Assembly (NCBI GenBank): GCA_019802505.1
Contig: JAFMOC010000269.1
Location: forward strand, 259,501-323,500
Source of the DNA: Corydoras sp. C115
Lineage: Eukaryota > Chordata > Actinopteri > Siluriformes > Callichthyidae
DNA: 64,000 nt
Direction: 5' to 3'
Shown here: positions 45,282 to 58,516 of the stretch, in pieces
How positions within the stretch are numbered: position 1 is the first letter of the stretch
Layout: each line of letters begins with the position of its first letter
Program-made: the position numbers and the translations under genes
Notes under the pieces: generated by a model
Told to the model about the DNA's origin: nothing
Seen by the model: the letters and a program-made list of their open reading frames with translations, nothing else
The model's database searches: none

Positions 45282-48200
45282 TCATTGAGGGGGGATGAAC
45301 TCGGCCACCAGGCTGCTGGCTGCCCAACGCTCTCCACTGCCAACACACAGAGCCCCCTGGAGGTCAGAGCAGTACTGCGGGCTCAGAACCGGGCAATCGT
45401 GATGAATTCGGATCCACGGCTGACCTGCAGGATGAGCTCGTGTTTACTACGTTTGTTCTTTAGTGAAGGCAAACATCTTCAAACTCACCTCTTACGATCG
45501 GCTGTCCGACATCCACCAGAAGTTCTGCCCCCACACTGTGGTTGATCCGCTCCCCGGCTCTAGTGCGGCCTGCCCCTAACCCGTGCAGCACGGTGGCGAT
45601 GACCATCCCGTCCAGATCCAGAACTGTACCTGGAATCACATTCAGCTGTTAATCACTGACTGCATGAGCCACGCCTCCATTTACTCAAATCGCAAAGATC
45701 AGACGGGGCCTCGCCTGTGATGGACTACAGTCACCTTCAACTCTACAGTTAGTTATTACATGCACATATATTTAATATTATTACAAAATGGGTGGGGTTC
45801 TATCGCAAAAGCTGACATCAATCCCAAATCCCCCCCGCCCCCTGTGGTATGGGTGCTGCAGGTTCTTTCTAAAAACATTAGAAGTGAGGGAGCTGATGTC
45901 TGTAAGTGTTACTGAAGTGAATCAGCTCTGCATCATCCTGCATCCTTACTCCACTGAACCAACATGCTACAGCTACATCCTTATGAGGACCGAACACCAA
46001 ACCCAACTGTTCCAGCTCACCGCCAAAGAAACGGAAGAAGCTGCTAGAACATTAGTTTACATCATGAACCGTTAATGCAAATATACACATTCAGATGAAC
46101 ACAACCATTTACCCATCAGCTCCATGTTTCTGTGGGTGGTGTATGTTGCAGTGTATTCACTTTACAATTTCATATAAACATAAAGGACATAATTATCTAT
46201 AAAACTTTACCATTATCCAACGCCTGAAGCTCGGTCTGATGATCTGCACGTCTGACATGCTGAAAGAAGTCAGTGTTGTCTGAACAGAGGGCGTGTGCAG
46301 TATGACCCTCCACCCCCTGCGCCTCCAGCATGGCCTGAAACTTTTGCAAGGCCGCTCCATTCCTCAGGACCTCGCTGATGGCCTTCTGTCCTCTCTCCAG
46401 AGATGCCTCCTGGCCATTCATCCACAGCAGGTAGCCACCTACACACAACTTACAGAATGAGTGCTGCTTCATCCTCTGTTATGGCTTGTGTAATCAGTGT
46501 AATCCTCAGTGTTGTCCAGCAGATGGAACCAGTGAGTCACGAGTGATTTGAAAGTGACTGAATTCAACACAACAGGGCAACAAGTGACTTCAGGTACAAA
46601 ATCAAATTCAGTCGAGCTTTTGTCTAAAGGGCAGGGGCAGGGGCAGGGGCTAGGGGCTAGGGGCAGGGGCAGGGTGGTTTATAGATATAATGTTATGTTC
46701 TCGTTTTACACAGCACATCGTTCATCCTTATCCAGTCTGCTAAAATGTACCACAAACATTTATTTACGAATTGTCACCATTCATTCATTATCTTCTTCTT
46801 AATCCTCTACTTGGTTCCCCATGTCCATTTAGGGGAGACACACACACAAAACACACTATATGGGCAATTTAGAACATTCAATTCACCTTGAATCCATGTT
46901 TTTGGACTCAGACAGACACAGAGGGAACATGCAAACTCCACCCAGATCAGGATTCGAACCTGGAATCCCCAGCGCTGAGAGTTGGCCGTCCTCACCATTA
47001 AGCCACCGTGCCACCCCTTAACTCATTATCTTCCACTTAATCCTCTACCAGGGTGATGGCGGGGATCACCATGCCCATTTAAAGGAGAACATTTTTGGCG
47101 CTGGGCAGATAGACCCAGGACAGACACCCTATACAAGGGCAATTTAGATATGGGCAATTGAGAGCAGCCAATTCACCTTGAATCCATGTTTTTGGATTGT
47201 GGGAGGAAACCAGAGAACACCCATGCTGACACTGGGAGAACATGCAAACTCCACCCAGATCGGGATTTAAACCTGGAGGCGTGTCCTTTTTGGGTTCAGT
47301 GATGTTTTTCTTGTTACATAACGAAACATTTATTTAAGTGAATGATTTTAATGAACACACAATTTAACCCCCCCCCAGCTCACATTCTTTTGCATGAGGT
47401 TGTATCCTTCAACCTGTACTAACGTTCACTGCTCACTACTGACTCCTAGTGTTTTCAACTCATCAGTACAGGTTTTGCTTACATTAAAGTGCGTCATGCT
47501 TTGTCAACACAAAACTTTCATTTCTTTTTTAGTGAACTGTAGCCTAACATTAACAAAGCAGTGGATGTAAATGTTTACTTTTATTATTTAATGTATGATA
47601 TATTATAAAAAGTCTGTTTTTTGATTGGTTCAGATATTTAAAGTTTAAAGCCTTGGTTCTTACCCAGAGCCTTGATTAGTTCCTGCAGGTCTTCAGGGCC
47701 GCGGCCTTTAAGGCACTCCAGAGCCTCAAATACCTCCAGGCTATTTCCAACACACCGGCCAATTGGAGCATCCATGCGGGTCAGAACTGCCCCCGTCTTT
47801 ATCCCCAAACTGTTCCCCGCGTTAACCTGCGCACACAAACACAAAGTTCCCCGGGTTTTATTTTTATTAATAATACAATATAATTGATTTCTTCAGTGTG
47901 TTTTTGTTTAGTTTTATTCCCGTTTTCTTTCGATTTCCCTTTTAATCTTTATTCTTTGGTTCTTTGGTGAACCAGCTGCCCTCTCTGCTGGGTGGCAGGT
48001 ATTACCAAATTAAAGGCATTTGGCATTGTTTGTATTGTTTAGATGTGGATTAAGGGTTGCGAGAACCTCTAGTCACGCCATTACTTTATTTTCGTGAAAC
48101 ATTTATTCATTCTCTGGCAATACACCTAATTATTATTATAACTTTTTGTTTTTATTATACACATACTTATATTATGCAGAAAGGTACAAGAGGGCGTGGC

Positions 48201-49113
48201 ATTATAGTTAATAAAGCCCATAAAGAGGTGTTATGAGTCCCGGCGTGTAGTGGAGTACAGTTCCACCTCTTTACGTGATTTATTCACAATAATACACAAC
48301 CTCGAGTGTCTGATTGCTTTAATAAAACACTTACAAACACACTATAATAAAAAAACAAGCTCTGATTCAGAAATGTGTTTATTAAAAACTAAATAATTAA
48401 TAATCTGATCTTCTGTGATGTAATCTAGTACTGAATGCTGATCACTGAGTAACAGGATTCTGGTTTATCTAACAATCAAACTGACATCTAGTGTCCAAAT
48501 CACAGAACAGTTTATAAACAGTGTAACAGGTAGGGTGAGCTGCAATATTCGCTGATTCGACGATTCGATTCGGAGAACCGTAGTCGACTATGAGCCTCAT
48601 AGTCGAATGTACCATTTTGACCACATGGGGGTGTCTATGGCTGCTGCTAAGCATTAGTTTTTACATGAAATGTCTTTGTTTTCGTTATATATATAGCCTT
48701 TTGTCAAATAAAATCATCATAATTTCTAGAAAAAAAAGAAAAAAGAAAAACAAAAAAAAACTTTTTTTTTTTGTTAGAAAAACAAGTAAAATACATTAAA
48801 AAATATATTTTTAAAAAACTATGCTTATAGCGCCATCTTGTGGCGAAATTTTAACTGATTCGACTATCAGTCGACTATAGGGAAAATCTGACGAATCAGA
48901 TTCGACCAAGAAAATCTGTAGTTGAATACAGCCCTAGTAACAGGTTTAGTGTTGATCTCTGTTTATATTAACCTGTATTTCATGATTTAAATTAATGTAT
49001 TGTATATCACATACTGATACCAATGTGAAGCTCAGAGGGGCGTGGTATTGTTAATGATGTCACAGCTGGACAAACGGCTTAGCCAATCAAATTAAAGGAG
49101 CAGAACTACCTGT

Positions 49114-49162
<49 letters not shown>

Positions 49163-50290
49163 GTGCTTAAAGGGATGGTACCCCTTTAGAACTTTCTGTA
49201 TTTCTGTATGGAGCTGACCTTTTTGTGAAACTGTAACGTGACAATGAAAAAGGAGGATTACTGATGATGTGTTCATGCACATCAGGCTAATTAGATGGGA
49301 ACAGCAATAATCCCGTTCCATTATGCCTCCGTACAAAACTCACGCAATGCACAGGGTGTGAAATAATCCACAGGGTCATCATGAATCCAAAATACCTTCT
49401 GCATGACTACAGGTAACATTTGTTAGTGATAATATTTGGACAGCACTGAATAAAAATGATGTGAATAGTTGCACTGAGGCAGTTAATCTCTGAAAAAGAA
49501 CAGTACACTGGGTCAGAGGTTTGCTGAAGGTCACACTGACAAACCAAAAGCTTGTTTTGTATAAAAGGATAAAAATGCTCATTTGATTTCAGCATAAGCT
49601 CTATTTGTGTAGCATGGTGGTGGTAGCATCATTATTTGAGCCTGTGTTGTGAGATCTGAGCTTGCCTTCATTCTGAACATCTGTAAAAAATCTGTGACTG
49701 TGAACCGGTTTGTAACTTCTGATGAGAATATGAACTCCTCTGCTGGGCTCCTCACTAATCTGCTGTGTTTGAACCATGATGCTCATGCAGGCCATGAAGA
49801 CCAGAATCTAACAGATCTACACTCAGAACCAATCAGCTGTACCTTATAAAATAACTGGTTAGTGTATATTCTTTAAATAAACCAGTGTGTAAGATAAGAT
49901 AAGATAAGATAAGATAAGATAAGACAAGATAAGATAAGATAAGATAAGATAAGATAAAAGATAAGATAAGATAAGATAAACCTTTATTTGTCCCACAATG
50001 GGGAAATTCACATTTCTCAGCAGCAGATACAGAGGAGGGTAAAAAGTTATCCAGTCATTAGAAGAGATATAAACTAGGAAAAATTTTAAATAGAGAAATC
50101 TATATATACAAGATAAAAATCTATTTTTCAAAATTGTAAACAAAAACAACAGAGTGGAAAGTATATAGAAAATATAAAAGAGTGTATAGAAAGAAAGAGT
50201 TAAAGATAAACATTAAAAGTATAAAGTGAAAAATGCTCAGTCGTGAGCAGGAGCTGCTGAGACGTGCTGCCACTCACACGGCGCACTGGA

Positions 50291-50333
<43 letters not shown>

Positions 50334-52431
50334 CTCACCAGTGACTTGGCCAGAGTGCGGGCGCTGCTCAGGTCTTTGTACAGGGCTGCCCTCCCGAACT
50401 TCACGTCCAGTACCAGCGCACTCAGCCCCTCTGCTCCTTTCTTAGAAATGATTGAGCCTGCAGAGCAAAGCAAACACACAGCGCAGATAAGTCCAGCACG
50501 GCCGGTTACTGATCTACTGCTCACCCAGAGTTCCACTGGAGCTCTGCTCTCACCCGTGATCAGAGGAACACTGTCCACCGTGGAGGTCGCATCTCTGAGG
50601 GCATAGAGGACACGGTCCGCAGGGACCAGAGACTCCGTCTGACCCACAATGCAACAGCCCACGCTCTGAAGGATCACCCTCACCTGTTAAATGATCAGAA
50701 GACACTTTGATTAGTGAAAAGCTGCTGAAGGTCGCCGCCTGCATTCAAAAAGCTTTGAGTGGAGTTCATGTGAAGAACAGAAAACACCACCATGTTCTGA
50801 GATCTTAGAAAATAAAAGCCTCAGATTTGAGTTTTAAAGTCACTCAGTGTGAGGTGATGTAGATCTACACACACACACACACACACACACATAAATGATG
50901 TGTGACATACAGAGTGATTGAGAAGCTTTAAAGTTAAGAATACTCATGAACTAAAGACGTTTAGAAAAGTCATTTTTAATAATTGAGGAAACAGTTTAAG
51001 ATGTAAATGCTGTTGACTGTTGTATTTATAAATGATATTTGATTAATAGCACGGTTCTGATTAGCAGAATGTTTTCAGTTAATTAGAGAGGTTTCAATGT
51101 GTTCCAGTTTTTAATTAACTGGTTCGTTTGGGACTTTTTTCAAATGAATTCCCGTTGCAAAATAAAGCATGCAGTATTCATGGAGGTTCATGTGAAATTA
51201 TTAAATGAAGTTATTCCGGCCCAGGGAGGCCCTGTACACGCTAATTACCCTGAGTTCTTATTAAGAGCTAAAAATATAAGGATAATTTCAGTAATAAATG
51301 ATTTTTTTGGTTATATAACTGTTAGGATTTCCGTTGTGTAACAGAGGCTTCTCTGGTGGACCAATCACAAACTGCTATGAACTGCGTTTATTATGAAATT
51401 GAAAGACATGTTCTTCTTTATTATAAGCTTTTTATTGAACTCCTGATCTGAGACATGGCGTCTGGTTCGTACCTGCTGTGTCGACTGATCACTGCTGAAA
51501 CCCGGAATGGACTCCAGTTTGTCCAGCGTGCCTCCAGTGTGCGCCAGTCCACGTCCACTTATCATTGGAACCTGCAGAGGTCAGCAGCTGTTAATTCACA
51601 GGTTTGGACAAAAATATATAACCCCCTGAGCATTACAGTCCATGCAATTTTAAACCTTAAGCATTAACAGAGTCCTGAATCCTGTATTACAAAGAAAATC
51701 AGACACCTGTCATCAGGTTATGAGGGGCATCGAACCTCAGACCGGCCCAGGACCTGCACACGGTGCAAATATCACATGCAAAGGCAAGTTACTGTTACTA
51801 AAGTCACAGTCTGATCATATTTAAAGAAGTTTATAGTTATGTTTGTGAGACAGTACAGACACACTGCAACAGCATGGCTTTACATTCAGAACATCAGAGA
51901 ACAGAGTCACGAACTGTCCTGCAGCTGAAGATCTGTTAGAATATGAAAATACTCAGCAAAAATCTATAACGTCATTCATAGAAGTTATAAATTACATGTT
52001 AAAAATATATATTTAAAAATCAGTCCGAAACAGAATCAGTCTCAGGTGATTGGTGTACGCATCGTTGTTCCGATTCATGTGGTCTGTCTGATCAGTCCAG
52101 TGTGCATCAGTGAAACTCTACTTTAGGAATATAGTGTAGCAGACTTCTTTAAAAGACATGCTGGTGTTTTTTTTGGTAATCATGTTCTGAGGGTGTGTAG
52201 GTGCATTGATACTCCGGCTGTTTAATCGATTTACACCCCTATAAAGAACATCCTTATGTTTTTATTAGTAACAAGTTATTAGTAAGTTTTATTGAAAGTT
52301 CAAATCAATAAAAAATATATGATTTATTTGTTATAAAGGATTTTGGGTGTTTAGCATGTTCACCTCACTGACGAGATTTGAATCATGTTTAAGGTTTCAC
52401 AGTCATTAAAACCACATGCATGAAAAAGTGA

Positions 52432-52475
<44 letters not shown>

Positions 52476-53775
52476 AGCGGCCGTTCCCGTTGGTGCGAGG
52501 TCCATCAGAGTTAATGTTGAGACTCATGAGGTCAACTCTCAGTCAGGACACTTTCTTTCTTGTTTCCTCTGATTTTGCTCTATTTCAGTGAAGATGTTCT
52601 TGTGAAATGTAACTCATATATATAATGTTCTAATGGCGTTTTACGTGTTTTAGTTGCTTAAACTAAACCTCTTCTTTACTTTAATCTTATTGGGCGACAC
52701 GGTGGCATAGGAATGCTGATGTGGGCGGAGATTCCGTGTTTTCCCTGTGTCCATGTGGGGTTTCTTCGGGTTCTTTGGTTTCCTCCTGGAAATCGGCTGC
52801 TCTAGATTGCCCATATCTAAAATGTATTCTCTTATAGTGTGTGTGTTGCTTGGCGTCCTGTTCTGGGAGTATCTGCCCAGCGCCCAAAACGTTCTCCCCT
52901 CGAGGGGCATGAGCCGCGACGCGTTGATTCCACCAACGTCTGTTACACTACTTTTCATTTTAAAGTTTTCTTTTGTAATTCTTTTCCAATATGTCTGTTT
53001 TTGCAAAATAGTGACATAAATTTTATTATTTTATTATTATATTTAGAACACAGTAAATGGAATGGTTTGATTTCATGATTTCTTTACCTTGCATCCACAG
53101 GCAGCTAAAGCAGGAGCGAGTGGAAGGCTGACCTTGTCTCCTACTCCACCTGTCGAGTGTTTATCCACCACCAGTCCAGCCCACTCCTCAGGCCATTGCA
53201 GAACCTCCCCTGACAACATCATCTGCCTCGTTAACTCCATGGTTTCCTCTAGAATCATGCCCTTCTGCCATATGGCCATGAGCATGGCACCTAAAAACAC
53301 CCATATATCCATGTCATATCATCAAACTTTTTCAGATTATATTAGAAACAGTTTGGTGTTGAGGTGTCACAGACGTTAGCGGTATTTACAGAACTGAAGC
53401 TTTATTGGAAACTTCTTGTTTCTACCCAGGAGAAGTTCTACACGTATTTGGAATGTTCTTGCATTCCTCTTTGTTCTGCCCCACTTTGCATGCACAGCTT
53501 GTTGAAGATCTGCCCACAGTTTTTCAATAGTTCATGAGCTATGAGGGGCATTCCGAACACTTATAGAGTTTATATGAACTGTTCTAGCAAACGTTGGACG
53601 TCCCGTCTGTCCTGCAGTAGATGAACTTCACGTGCTTACCAATCTGACTTTCCTGAATAGTAGCCGTGCTGACTGCTTCCACAAAATCACGGATCTCGTC
53701 TGCGTCCAGCCGACAGCCATCCCTTTTCCGTCGGATCATCTCTGGGAAGCTGATGGAACCTTCTCTGAGCGCCAT
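45282..53775 (-). CDS. tymp: Thymidine phosphorylase (tymp), 9 coding exons, 453 aa
   Basis: Cytosolic enzyme of pyrimidine salvage: thymidine + phosphate gives thymine + 2-deoxyribose-1-phosphate. Exons in transcript order: 53640-53775, 53088-53290, 51473-51571, 50554-50683, 50339-50457, 47664-47826, 46211-46438, 45489-45629, 45282-45424; GT-AG, phases close. The N-terminal helical domain begins MALREGSISFPEMIRRKRDG. Phosphate-binding loop VVDKHSTGGVGDKVS; family signature SGRGLAHTGGTLDKLESIPG; substrate-binding ALRDATSTVDS and ITGSIISKK match the human R202/S217/K221 regions; DVKFGRAAL replaces human DVKFGGAAV. The C-terminal alpha/beta domain ends VAEFIPPQ, as in human. 453 aa against 482 in human; the difference is the variable N-terminus. 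The start is the first ATG preceding the conserved helix. Introns hold a hAT, microsatellites and SINEs. tymp adjoins shank3 in the same orientation. Confidence 0.97.
46627..46672. repeat. GGGGCA/GGGGCT short tandem repeat
   Basis: About seven hexamer-like units in tymp intron 6, G-rich on the plus strand. Confidence 0.8.
46780..47280 (-). mobile_element. Two antisense SINE copies in tandem
   Basis: 46780-47017 and 47018-47280, in tymp intron 6. Both run from the 3' end (TTAATCCTCTAC) to the head (GATTCGAACCTGGAATCCCC in the first; GATCGGGATTTAAACCTGGA in the second). Confidence 0.75.
48221..49118 (+). repeat. Stem-loop repeat family, longest copy, split by a hAT
   Basis: Arms TAAAGAGGTG (48221-48230) and CACCTCTTTA (48264-48273), as at 14873. 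Then TCTAGTGTCCAAATCACAGA (48487), interruption by hAT copy B (48531-48936), and TTTAGTGTTGATCTCTGTTT to GGCTTAGCCAATCAAATTAA. Joins sequences that occur separately elsewhere in the window. Confidence 0.65.
48531..48936. mobile_element. hAT element copy B in tymp intron 5
   Basis: Starts TAGGGTGAGCTGCAATATTC, ends GAATACAGCCCTA; perfect 8-bp duplication GTAACAGG (48523-48530, 48937-48944). 406 bp, without the LTR present in copy A. Confidence 0.93.
49119..49160. repeat. (CA)n microsatellite
   Basis: About 20 CA units in tymp intron 5. Confidence 0.95.
49888..50130 (-). repeat. LINE 3' end with (AAGAT)n tail
   Basis: About 18 AAGAT units (49888-49979) followed by AACCTTTATTTGTCCCACAA and GGGGAAATTCACATTTCTC. 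This is the antisense 3' end of a fish LINE whose tail is a pentamer; family not assigned. tymp intron 5. Confidence 0.6.
50295..50331. repeat. (TG)n directly beside the tymp exon 5 donor
   Basis: The TG tract ends 8 bp from the exon boundary at 50339; on the sense (minus) strand it is a (CA)n run starting just after the donor GTGAGTTA. CA runs next to donors can bind hnRNP L. Confidence 0.85.
51680..52690. other. tymp intron 2, mostly unassigned
   Basis: AT-rich with nothing recognisable to 52330. A SINE head fragment (TTTAGCATGTTCACCTCACT) lies at 52335-52385 and a (TC)n microsatellite at 52435-52472. Confidence 0.5.
52692..52925 (+). mobile_element. SINE in tymp intron 2
   Basis: GGGCGACACGGTGGCATAGG to CGAGGGGCATGAGCCGCGAC. 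Lies about 160 bp from exon 2 (53088). Confidence 0.75.
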
Positions 53776-54575
53776 GCTCTCAGTGATGTGAGGTTGGTGT
53801 GAGGAGCTCTCAGCTGTGAAAGCAGTTCATCTCAGACCGTTGACAGAGTTTGAGCAAATACACAACCTACAACAACGTTAGGATGGACCTGATGCTTATC
53901 CACACTGAGCTTTCTTTAAAACAGATTGCTGAATGATTTTAATGTTAAGTTTATTAAATTTAGCTGTTAATAACGGAGCTCATATCAGTTCTTTAATGAT
54001 TAATTAAAAAACAACAACACCTCATTTATATCATACTGAAGAGATTAGCCTTAAAATAACACAGAACCATTAAAACTGCTAATAAACCACTAGAGAAGGG
54101 TCTGTGTTACAAAATAAAATATTATTGGAAACAATATGGTAAAGGCTGCTTATGTTATTGATTAAGAATATTATTTTTTAAAGGACTGCAGTGAAGCCTA
54201 CCTTTTTGGAGGTGTCAGATTCAGACTGCTGCTGCTCTAAGTTCAGGGGTGTGTGTAACACTCACACACTCTGAACAAATGGTTTAGTTCCCTCAGACCA
54301 GCCCGTCCGTCACACATTAACCATGACGTGGAAATACGCCCATCATTACACAATTCTCTAAATCAACCCGTAAAGTACTTTTACAATTAAATAGAAAATT
54401 ATTCACATTATTTAAGTTAAATAACTTATTAAAGTAAAGTCATTATCACATACAGTATATCACTAAATGATTCCACAGTGTAGCTGGAGTTCTTATAACT
54501 GCTGACTGTGCTCTTCTCTTTGAATAAAAGCATCTGCTAAATGACAATGGAAACGTAATAATTTCTTATTCTTAA

Positions 54576-54610
<35 letters not shown>

Positions 54611-55915
54611 TTTTATTAGAATCCCTGAGACTGTTTATTTACATTTTTTAAATTTTCATTTCAATTTATTCAAATTGTTTTTGAGCAGATACGCCCAAGA
54701 TAAGGAGCCAGTCAATCACTGGGCACACACACACACACACACACACTATATGGGGCAATTTAGAAGGAGCCAATTTACCTTGAATCCATGATTTTGGACC
54801 ATGGGAGGAAACCGAAGAACCCGGAGAAAACTCATGAGTACAATGGGAGAGCATGCAAACTCCACCCATACTGGGATTCTAACCTGGATCCCCAGCTCTG
54901 AAAGGCAGACATGCTCAGCACTACATCACCGTCACATCCTGAGTTCATTATTATTTATTTAATAGTTTATTTAATTGTATTGTCTTTTAATTATAAGAAC
55001 CGGGTAAATTCCAACTGAATACAGTGTGACTGTTGCTCAACAAAAAATGATATACTATTAATATAAAAAATAAAAATCATAAAATTATTAATGAAAAATA
55101 ATATGCTATTTAATTAGTCCATCATATTTCTTAAAATATGTTCAAAAACAATGAGAATCCAAAGGTTATAAGTGTTATAAAGCGTAACGAATACTTTATT
55201 TAATAAGATTTATGAATGTTAAAATAATACAAGGCGAGTTCAGGATTTATAGAAAGTGTTTCCTAATTTCTTGGAGTTAAAATGTTACTTACTTGCTGTA
55301 TTTTAATTAGCTGCTGGACACCCAGAATTGTTGACTAGAAGTTAGAATAGAAGAATAGATGACTACAGCGCCACCTGCCTGTGACAGATCAGTGAACACG
55401 CCAGTTTGTGTAGCGTTAGGAATATTACAAGGCAAGCACAACAACAAGAAAAGGATATCTCTACATGCAGAGTTGTGTGTGTGTGTGTTATTAAACCTGC
55501 AGCCTCAGTTCTAGTTTAGTTCAGTAAATTTCAGTTAGTTAAATGTAGTTTCAGGTTTTATATAACCTGCACACAGTAATGAATAGATTCATGTTGAGCC
55601 GGTCTGTAAACTCCAGCTAAGTGAGAGCTGAGTGATTTATGAATTTATAGCATCCACATTTATTATGACCAGGTTGATCTTCTTTTCCAGGAAGGGCATG
55701 GTCACAATGCATTTGACTGAAGCTTCAGGAGAATTATGATTTTATTGCATTTGAAATGTTTTTGTGGATGTGAGTTACTTATTAGCAGGTCAGGCAAATG
55801 AAAACTTTAAAGTTTCTGCACTCACATATGATTTGGACAATTAATTAAACAAAGCTCATAAATATCTCTGTGTAACGTTATGACTGTGCACTATTATTGA
55901 TTTATTTGAATTATT
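53776..55915. other. tymp upstream region and intergenic DNA
   Basis: Candidate tymp promoter/5' UTR next to 53775; no TATA box or clear upstream exon seen. An L2-type tail (AATAAAAGCATCTGCTAAAT) is at 54524-54544, a (TTA)n tract at 54575-54608, and an antisense SINE (GAGCAGATACGCCCAAGATA to GGATCCCCAGCTCTGAAAGG) at 54680-54940. 54950-55915 is AT-rich with nothing recognised. Confidence 0.5.
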
Positions 55916-57730
55916 ATCCATCCCTCCATCCATTATCTTCCGCTTGTCCGGGGTTGAGGTTGCGAGGGCACGAGGCCCAGACCTCCCTGGTGTTTTACTC
56001 TAAAGCATGTAAACATATGACTTATAATAATAAAACCAACAACTTTTAGACATGAATGAAACCACATGGTTACCTGGCGATGGGTTTTCCGGTTCCAGCT
56101 CTAATGATAAGCATGACCATTACATTATATCAGCTAAGAGCTCCTGCTTGATCAGACGTGCAGCACTGCGGCCGTACAGACAAAAAATGAAGGTTCGACA
56201 CCAAACAAATGGTCAGCCTCTTTCATTTTATGATGGGCAACGTGCCAGATCTAATATACCATCACAGCTTGTAGACAGCAATAGATTTTCAAGTGATAAA
56301 CAAGTCAACTTATTGGGGTACAACATTTTCTTGTAAGCATACAGGGGTAGACTTAATTAATGACTTAACTTAACAAGAAATACAGAAAAAAAACAAAACA
56401 ACAAAGAAAAAAAACATCCAAATCCAGAGGTCCTCGAGTTCTTAAATAAACTGGACGGGTGCCACGGACCCTTCATCGTAGAAGTTCATTGCTGTGGCAA
56501 TACACGGGCGGGTTCACGCTTCCAGAGCCTGTCGAGACCGCGGAGGCCGCCAGCTGTGGACTGGGTTCTGCTAAACGTTGCTGAAGTTGCTCTGCATCAT
56601 CCTGCGCTTGAGTGGGATGTGTTTGTGCATCTGATAGGAAGCAAGAGGACAAGAGAGCGAGCAAAGGAGAACAGCAGTGTTCTATGCAAATGGCTTATAA
56701 AAAAGTAGCACCCTCCACTTTGTGCAAATTGATCATCTGGACAAGAGGCAAGTGTGAGCGTTGGACTTACGTGGTCGATTTCGGCTCGCCGGCGGGTCTG
56801 CCTGAACGTGAAATGAGTACTGCATGTGACGTTGTGATTCTATGGCGGTTCTAAACAGATCCTCCTTCGTCCTAATTTACTCTCCTATAAAAATAATCCT
56901 TTGTCTTTGGGCTCTGTAGTGTGAATCATCGGCGTTTCCAAAGCTTGGGTTTTGCTTCATGTGGATATTGTTTTTATGTATTCTCGCATCACGGCGCCTT
57001 CATGGCTCTGGTTTTTTAAAAGTTTAACTCTGATCATTTTTAGTTACAACATTTCTTCTCCTCTCTGTCCTCGTGTGCAAGTTCACATGTGCAGTGTAAA
57101 CATCTAAATACAGAAGTGTATGATTGTTTCTTTGTAAGCCCTTAAACAGCGTATAGTTTTGCGATCGACTAAAAGCCTATACTGTATTAGAATAAAACGT
57201 CTTATTTAGGCAAAGACACAAAACTGCAATCTAATAATGACGACTCAGCACTGACGACAAACATACTCAGTACTCCACCTAGAACATCAGGGTAAGAGCG
57301 TCTTACCTACTCCCCATAGTATCTAATTGCTTCCTTGATTTAAATAAATACTCAGTATGCAATCTCACCTCACATTTATTTAGAAAGGACATTAAAAGTG
57401 ACTTTTAACATTTTCAAATGGCTTTGCACGTAAGAACCATTTATTATAGTTTCGCTTTAAGAAATCACAATACTATGGGGGAGTAACTATTACCGGGCCT
57501 ATGCCACTAATTAATATCTGACGCAACGAAGATAAAATATAAAGTGGACGAGCACTGGGCATTACAAACAGATTTCAGCTAAAACGCTTACATTCATCTC
57601 TTTGAGTATATAAGCCCGTATATATCACACACATATAAAGTTCATTTATTCTCTGAAAATACTTTTTCGTTATGAAATTTAGACGGTGGCAGGACTCTAT
57701 CTCAAGGCCACACTCGACGTATGAAGTTAA
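55915..57730. other. Unassigned region between tymp and shank3
   Basis: 55915-55990 is a repeat tail (CCATTATCTTCCGCTTGTCC). 56052-56336 (+) and 56473-56664 (-) contain open frames without known domains. The base composition at 56470-56860 is more GC-rich than the surroundings. ACTCCCCATAGTAT (57309-57322) and its inverse ATACTATGGGGGAGT (57471-57485) could be the ends of a small TIR element. Confidence 0.4.
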
Positions 57731-57980
57731 AGGTGCATTATGTTGGATTCTCACTCTAGCTTGAACTTCAGAAAGCTCTAAAAAACCTACAATAAAGTCA
57801 CGTTTTAGTTCCCTTTCATATTTCTGTATTAAATTTGTTAGTGCTACAAACACAGCAGTACATAGTTACAAAAAATTACAGACTCATAGAATGATAATTA
57901 TCTTTACAGAACAGAAATAGGATTCATAAAATTTTAATTACAAAGGCCAACTGCCGTTGTTTTCCTCACATATTGCACCT
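57731..57980. mobile_element. TTAA-flanked MITE (Kolobok/piggyBac type)
   Basis: Starts AGGTGCATTATGTTGGA and ends with the inverse of AGGTGCAATATGTGAGG, between TTAA sequences at 57727-57730 and 57981-57984. 250 bp, non-coding. TTAA target choice is typical of Kolobok and piggyBac elements. Confidence 0.75.
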
Positions 57981-57984
57981 TTAA

Positions 57985-58516
57985 GGGGAGATTGTCATAT
58001 TATTTGAAAGCATGTGAAATGACCGGCTTCATTCCGATGCTGTTTAGAATCCTGTTACTCATGCAGAGATTACACTTCAAAACTTAATTAATAAATTAAA
58101 GTAAACTGGGCTCGTGAAAGCAGCGGCATTTAAACGTGTGTCGTTCGATCTCGTTTGTAATTCATTCGTTAGTGAATGACTTAAAATGTCAGGTTTTAAA
58201 GCTCGCTATGCCAGCCCTGGTGTACGTCACCAAACCAAAACTCAAATAATGCAGAAGGTTGAGGATGGCTCTGATCATACTGCTCTGTGGTGCTGACTGA
58301 TCACATGATGGAGGTTCTGCAGCCTGGACTACAGCGCTGCAGGACAGAACTACAGTCTACATACGGTTCTCAGGTGACGTCGTTGTAGGGTTAGGTGGTG
58401 TTCCTGAATGTTAGATTTTTGGGAATTAACGGTGGTGAACATAGTGAATTAGTTGTGAAGCAGTCCTACAGGATGGGGGGAAGGTGGAGATGTTATTGGA
58501 GTGTATTTGTAGGCTG
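57985..58516 (-). other. shank3: Probable shank3 3' UTR
   Basis: Directly after the shank3 stop codon on the minus strand; no coding potential, no confident polyadenylation signal. The 3' UTR may extend further left. Confidence 0.4.

Noticed and set aside
56052..56336. 94-residue frame as a possible gene or transposase piece
   Set aside because: No family resemblance that I can name and no supporting exon; kept only as part of an unassigned region.
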